This document shows positions 61,636-64,000 of a stretch of DNA of 64,000 nt, piece by piece. The notes under the pieces were generated by a model that did no database searches, was not told the DNA's origin, and was given only the letters and a program-made list of their open reading frames with translations. Position 1 is the stretch's first letter; the number at the start of each line of letters is the position of its first letter. This DNA comes from Polychytrium aggregatum. Its lineage: Eukaryota; Chytridiomycota; Chytridiomycetes; Polychytriales. The stretch is taken from positions 248,001 to 312,000 of the forward strand of contig NW_026516228.1 in assembly GCF_025602895.1 (NCBI RefSeq). The letters are read 5' to 3'. The translations under genes and the position numbers were made by a program.

Positions 61636-64000
61636 ATGCCCGTGCTTGATCTTGTCTCTGTCGTCGCCAGCCTCGTCGCCCTTGGCAACCGATCGACGCC
61701 CCCACTCCAGGACGCTGTGTTGGCTGCCAGGGGCCTCTTCTCGGCGGTGCAGCACATCGAAGTCAACACCGGTTCCTGGACGCTGCTCGCGAATCTGTCG
61801 CTGGAGGATCTCCAGGCACTCTCGCTGTCGGCGCCCGATGCCCCTGGCTTTGCCGACCAAGTCGAGTACCTGCGCCAATTCCATGCTCAGATCAAGCACT
61901 TTCATGCCAACGAGGTCTTGCCACTCTCCAAAGTCGAGTCCATCTTCAAGGCCGAGAGGGTTCGCCAGAGAATCGGGCAGTTCTGCAAGGAGCTGAGCCA
62001 TCTTTGGCAGACGATCAAGTTTGTCCTTGGCCTCACTTTTGTCACCGAGCTTGCCGACGTCGAGACCGAGATTGTCGTGGCTATTAGTGCGGACGAGGCC
62101 CAGGAGATGGCACTCATCAACAAGATCACGAATATGCTTCAGCAAAACAACCCAGAGGTGCTTGGGCTGGTCGACATCCACCTTGACCAGCACGAATGGA
62201 AGCTCCGCCAGGCCACCGATGTCCTGCAGGGCCTTCTGCGCGATAGTGACATTGCCCAGCCGGTCATTGACATGGCCGTGACCCCGTTACTCCGGCTGCT
62301 CAAGGGCCTGTCAAACGTGTCCCGCGCAATTGGCCCCGAGCCGTGGCGCATCCATCCCCGGTCCATCACAAACTACTCGCCAGAGCCGATCGCCCGGGGC
62401 GGCTTTGGCGAGGTCTACATGGCCACCTACTACGGCTCCGATGTTGCCGTCAAGCAACTCCTGTGCACTTACGACGAGCGAGGCATTGCCGAATTCCGTC
62501 GAGAGATCAACATCTGGCACAAACTCACGCATCCTAACGTCCTCCCGCTACTTGGTGCAAGCGATACCGCAGAGCGACCCTTCATGGTGTCGCCCTTCAT
62601 GAAGAATGGGACGCTCCGCGGCTATGTCTCCGACCCCGACAATCTGCGCCCTGTGGACGACAAGCTCCGGCTGATGTATCAGGTCGCCTCGGGCATGGCT
62701 TACCTCCACGGCAACAACATTGTCCACGGCGACCTCAAGCCGCTGAATGTTTTGCTCGACTCAGACTACCACGCAGTCATCACCGACTTTGGCATGTCCC
62801 GCACCAAGCGCACGTCTGCCTCCGCGACCACCAAGACCGTCCAGCTCGCTGGTGGCACACTCGATTACATGGCTCCGGAGATGCTGGACGATGAGCGGCC
62901 CACGGGGTCATCCAAGAAGACGGACGTATATGCGTTTGGCATTATGATGTACGAGACCCTCAATAACGGAAGTGAGATCTGGCTTACCGAGGACGGCCAG
63001 GCAATGCGACCAAGTGCAATCGAACGTCAGGTCTGCAAGGGCAAGCGACCCAAGCGCCTTGACCACGTCCCCGAGGCAATCTGGTCGCTTATCGAGCAAT
63101 GCTGGCACCAGGAGCCGTCATCGCGGCCGACATTCAATGATATCCTAAGCGCTCTGCAGGTGTACAAATCGGTTATACCAGGTAATCAAGATGCTGCTCT
63201 GTTATGGCAATGCATTCTTGATTCTGGCTGCTTCGAGATCTGTAACCCGCGTGACTATGGCAGAAAGGCCGCTGTGCCTGTGGACAAGGAAATATGAGTC
63301 TCTGACAGAGTACACCCATAACCTGAATGTCAACATCTCCAGATACGGATGTACGAGCACTGCGATCGCTAGAAGGTCGCCCCGCGCAGAGCACCACTGG
63401 CAGCCGCTCTTCATACATCAATGACCCTTTGGACAGAGTTTCCATGCTCGATTCCGCCTTGGATAACGTCGAAAGAAACCTCAGCCACATTGGTGGGAAT
63501 ATGCTCGACTACTTCGAGGAGCTCGACTCACTGGACGCCCACATTTCTCAAAAGAAGGAGGAATCTCGCCTCCAGGAGGAGCTTCGAATCCGCCGAGGCC
63601 GCAAGTTGCAGTTTCGAGTCCAGCTGGAGGAGGACGCAGATTGGGTATATCAAGCCCATACCCTCAGGACTGCTTTCGATGCTGTGTTTGATCGGCTGCG
63701 CAACCTTAACGAGGCCCGCGCCGTGATATCGGCGATCACATTTGCCCAAGAGCCACTGATTCCAGCAACCCTTGCCGAGCTGTTTGGAATGACGCCCCAA
63801 GCTGTCTTTGATGTTGTCGACAATCTTGCACCGGTTTTAAACGACAGCGATGGTCCTGGTGAAAGCTCCTCCAATTTGCTTCATCAAGCAGCTGTGACAT
63901 TCCTCCTCGGCGACGAATCTGTCGGTGAGCCGTACCATGTGCCGGCCATCTTCAACCTACTCTTTACATCCCGGTGCCTGGCCGTGATCCTCGCGCACGA
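61636..64000 (+). CDS. MLKL-like N-terminal bundle + TKL protein kinase + NLR-type C-terminal module (runs off the right edge)
   Basis: Two exons seen: 61636-63181 and 63343 to beyond 64000; donor GTAATC and acceptor CTCCAG keep an open frame to the window end. Residues ~1-235 are all-helical (YLRQFHAQIKHFHANEVL; AERVRQRIGQFCKELSHLWQ) and resemble the N-terminal domain of MLKL and related HeLo-type bundles. The TKL kinase (~245-510) shows IARGGFGEVYMATYYGSDVA, VAVKQLL, HGDLKPLNVLL (HGD for HRD), ITDFGMSRTKR, GGTLDYMAPEM and DVYAFGIMMYETL. All core catalytic residues are present except the HRD arginine. Exon 2 begins with charged helical sequence, then AITFAQEPLIPATLAELFGM, VVDNLAPVLN and LLHQAAVTFLLGD. 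These resemble the winged-helix-like module that follows NACHT in fungal NLRs, with no NACHT before it. This is the most unusual architecture in the window. Confidence 0.8.

Noticed and set aside
63160-63342. Earlier donor (CAG|GTGTAC) for the kinase gene at the right end
   Set aside because: With the only good acceptor it leads to an immediate stop; the donor after 63181 keeps a frame open to the end of the window.

Overview
The window looks like nuclear DNA of a zoosporic (flagellated) true fungus, most likely a chytrid. It is GC-rich. Genes lie densely on both strands and carry many short spliceosomal introns (GTRNGT donors, CAG/TAG/AAG acceptors). Fungal markers (a Crh-type chitin-glucan transglycosylase, Tpa1/Ofd1, Ypt1, tricalbin) sit beside flagellar or ciliary genes (a radial spoke head protein and a tubby-like protein). 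That combination is expected of chytrids and their relatives, not of yeasts or moulds. The species cannot be named from the sequence. I see no viral, plasmid, CRISPR or bacterial-operon structure and no convincing tRNA or rRNA. All exon boundaries were placed by hand from splice consensus, reading phase and protein-family conservation.

Layout, left to right: radial spoke protein 4/6 (partial, -); STK32/YANK-type kinase (+); SKP1-like protein (-); Tpa1/Ofd1 dioxygenase (+); UNC93-like transporter copy A (+); a short F-box-like/LRR gene with a frameshift (+); UNC93-like copy B (-); a YeeZ-like Rossmann protein (-); a proline-rich single-pass surface protein (+); kynurenine-type aminotransferase (-) followed by the LYR protein ETFRF1 (-); a tubby protein with an Sld2/RecQL4-like N-terminus (+); UNC93-like copy C (-); ALG13 (-) divergent from a TRIC-type channel (+); a Crh-type GH16 enzyme (-); cyclophilin H (+); a five-C2 tricalbin (-); an ATP-grasp-like protein of unknown role (-); OGG1 (-) divergent from YPT1 (+); a universal stress protein (+); a 686-residue LRR protein (-); and, running off the right end, an MLKL-like N-terminal bundle plus TKL kinase plus NLR-type C-terminal module (+).

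Most genes are single-copy housekeeping functions with no obvious joint pathway: DNA repair, splicing, ER glycosylation, ER-plasma membrane contact, vesicle traffic, cell wall, mitochondrial metabolism. The exceptions are local families. Three UNC93-like transporters lie within 21 kb, and two of them are almost identical although their flanks are unrelated. Two members of one LRR family differ greatly in repeat number. Intergenic DNA and introns are full of short tandem repeats (8-16 bp units) and poly-G/poly-C tracts of about 8-10 bases. A 38-bp G-tract element is shared by two convergent intergenic regions more than 50 kb apart.

The items most worth follow-up are the right-end kinase, which has the domain order of a cell-death or immune-type effector kinase; the Sld2-like/tubby combination; the CDS-limited identity of the UNC93 copies; the 11-residue repeats in the tricalbin; and the SKP1-like protein that lacks its usual C-terminal helix.
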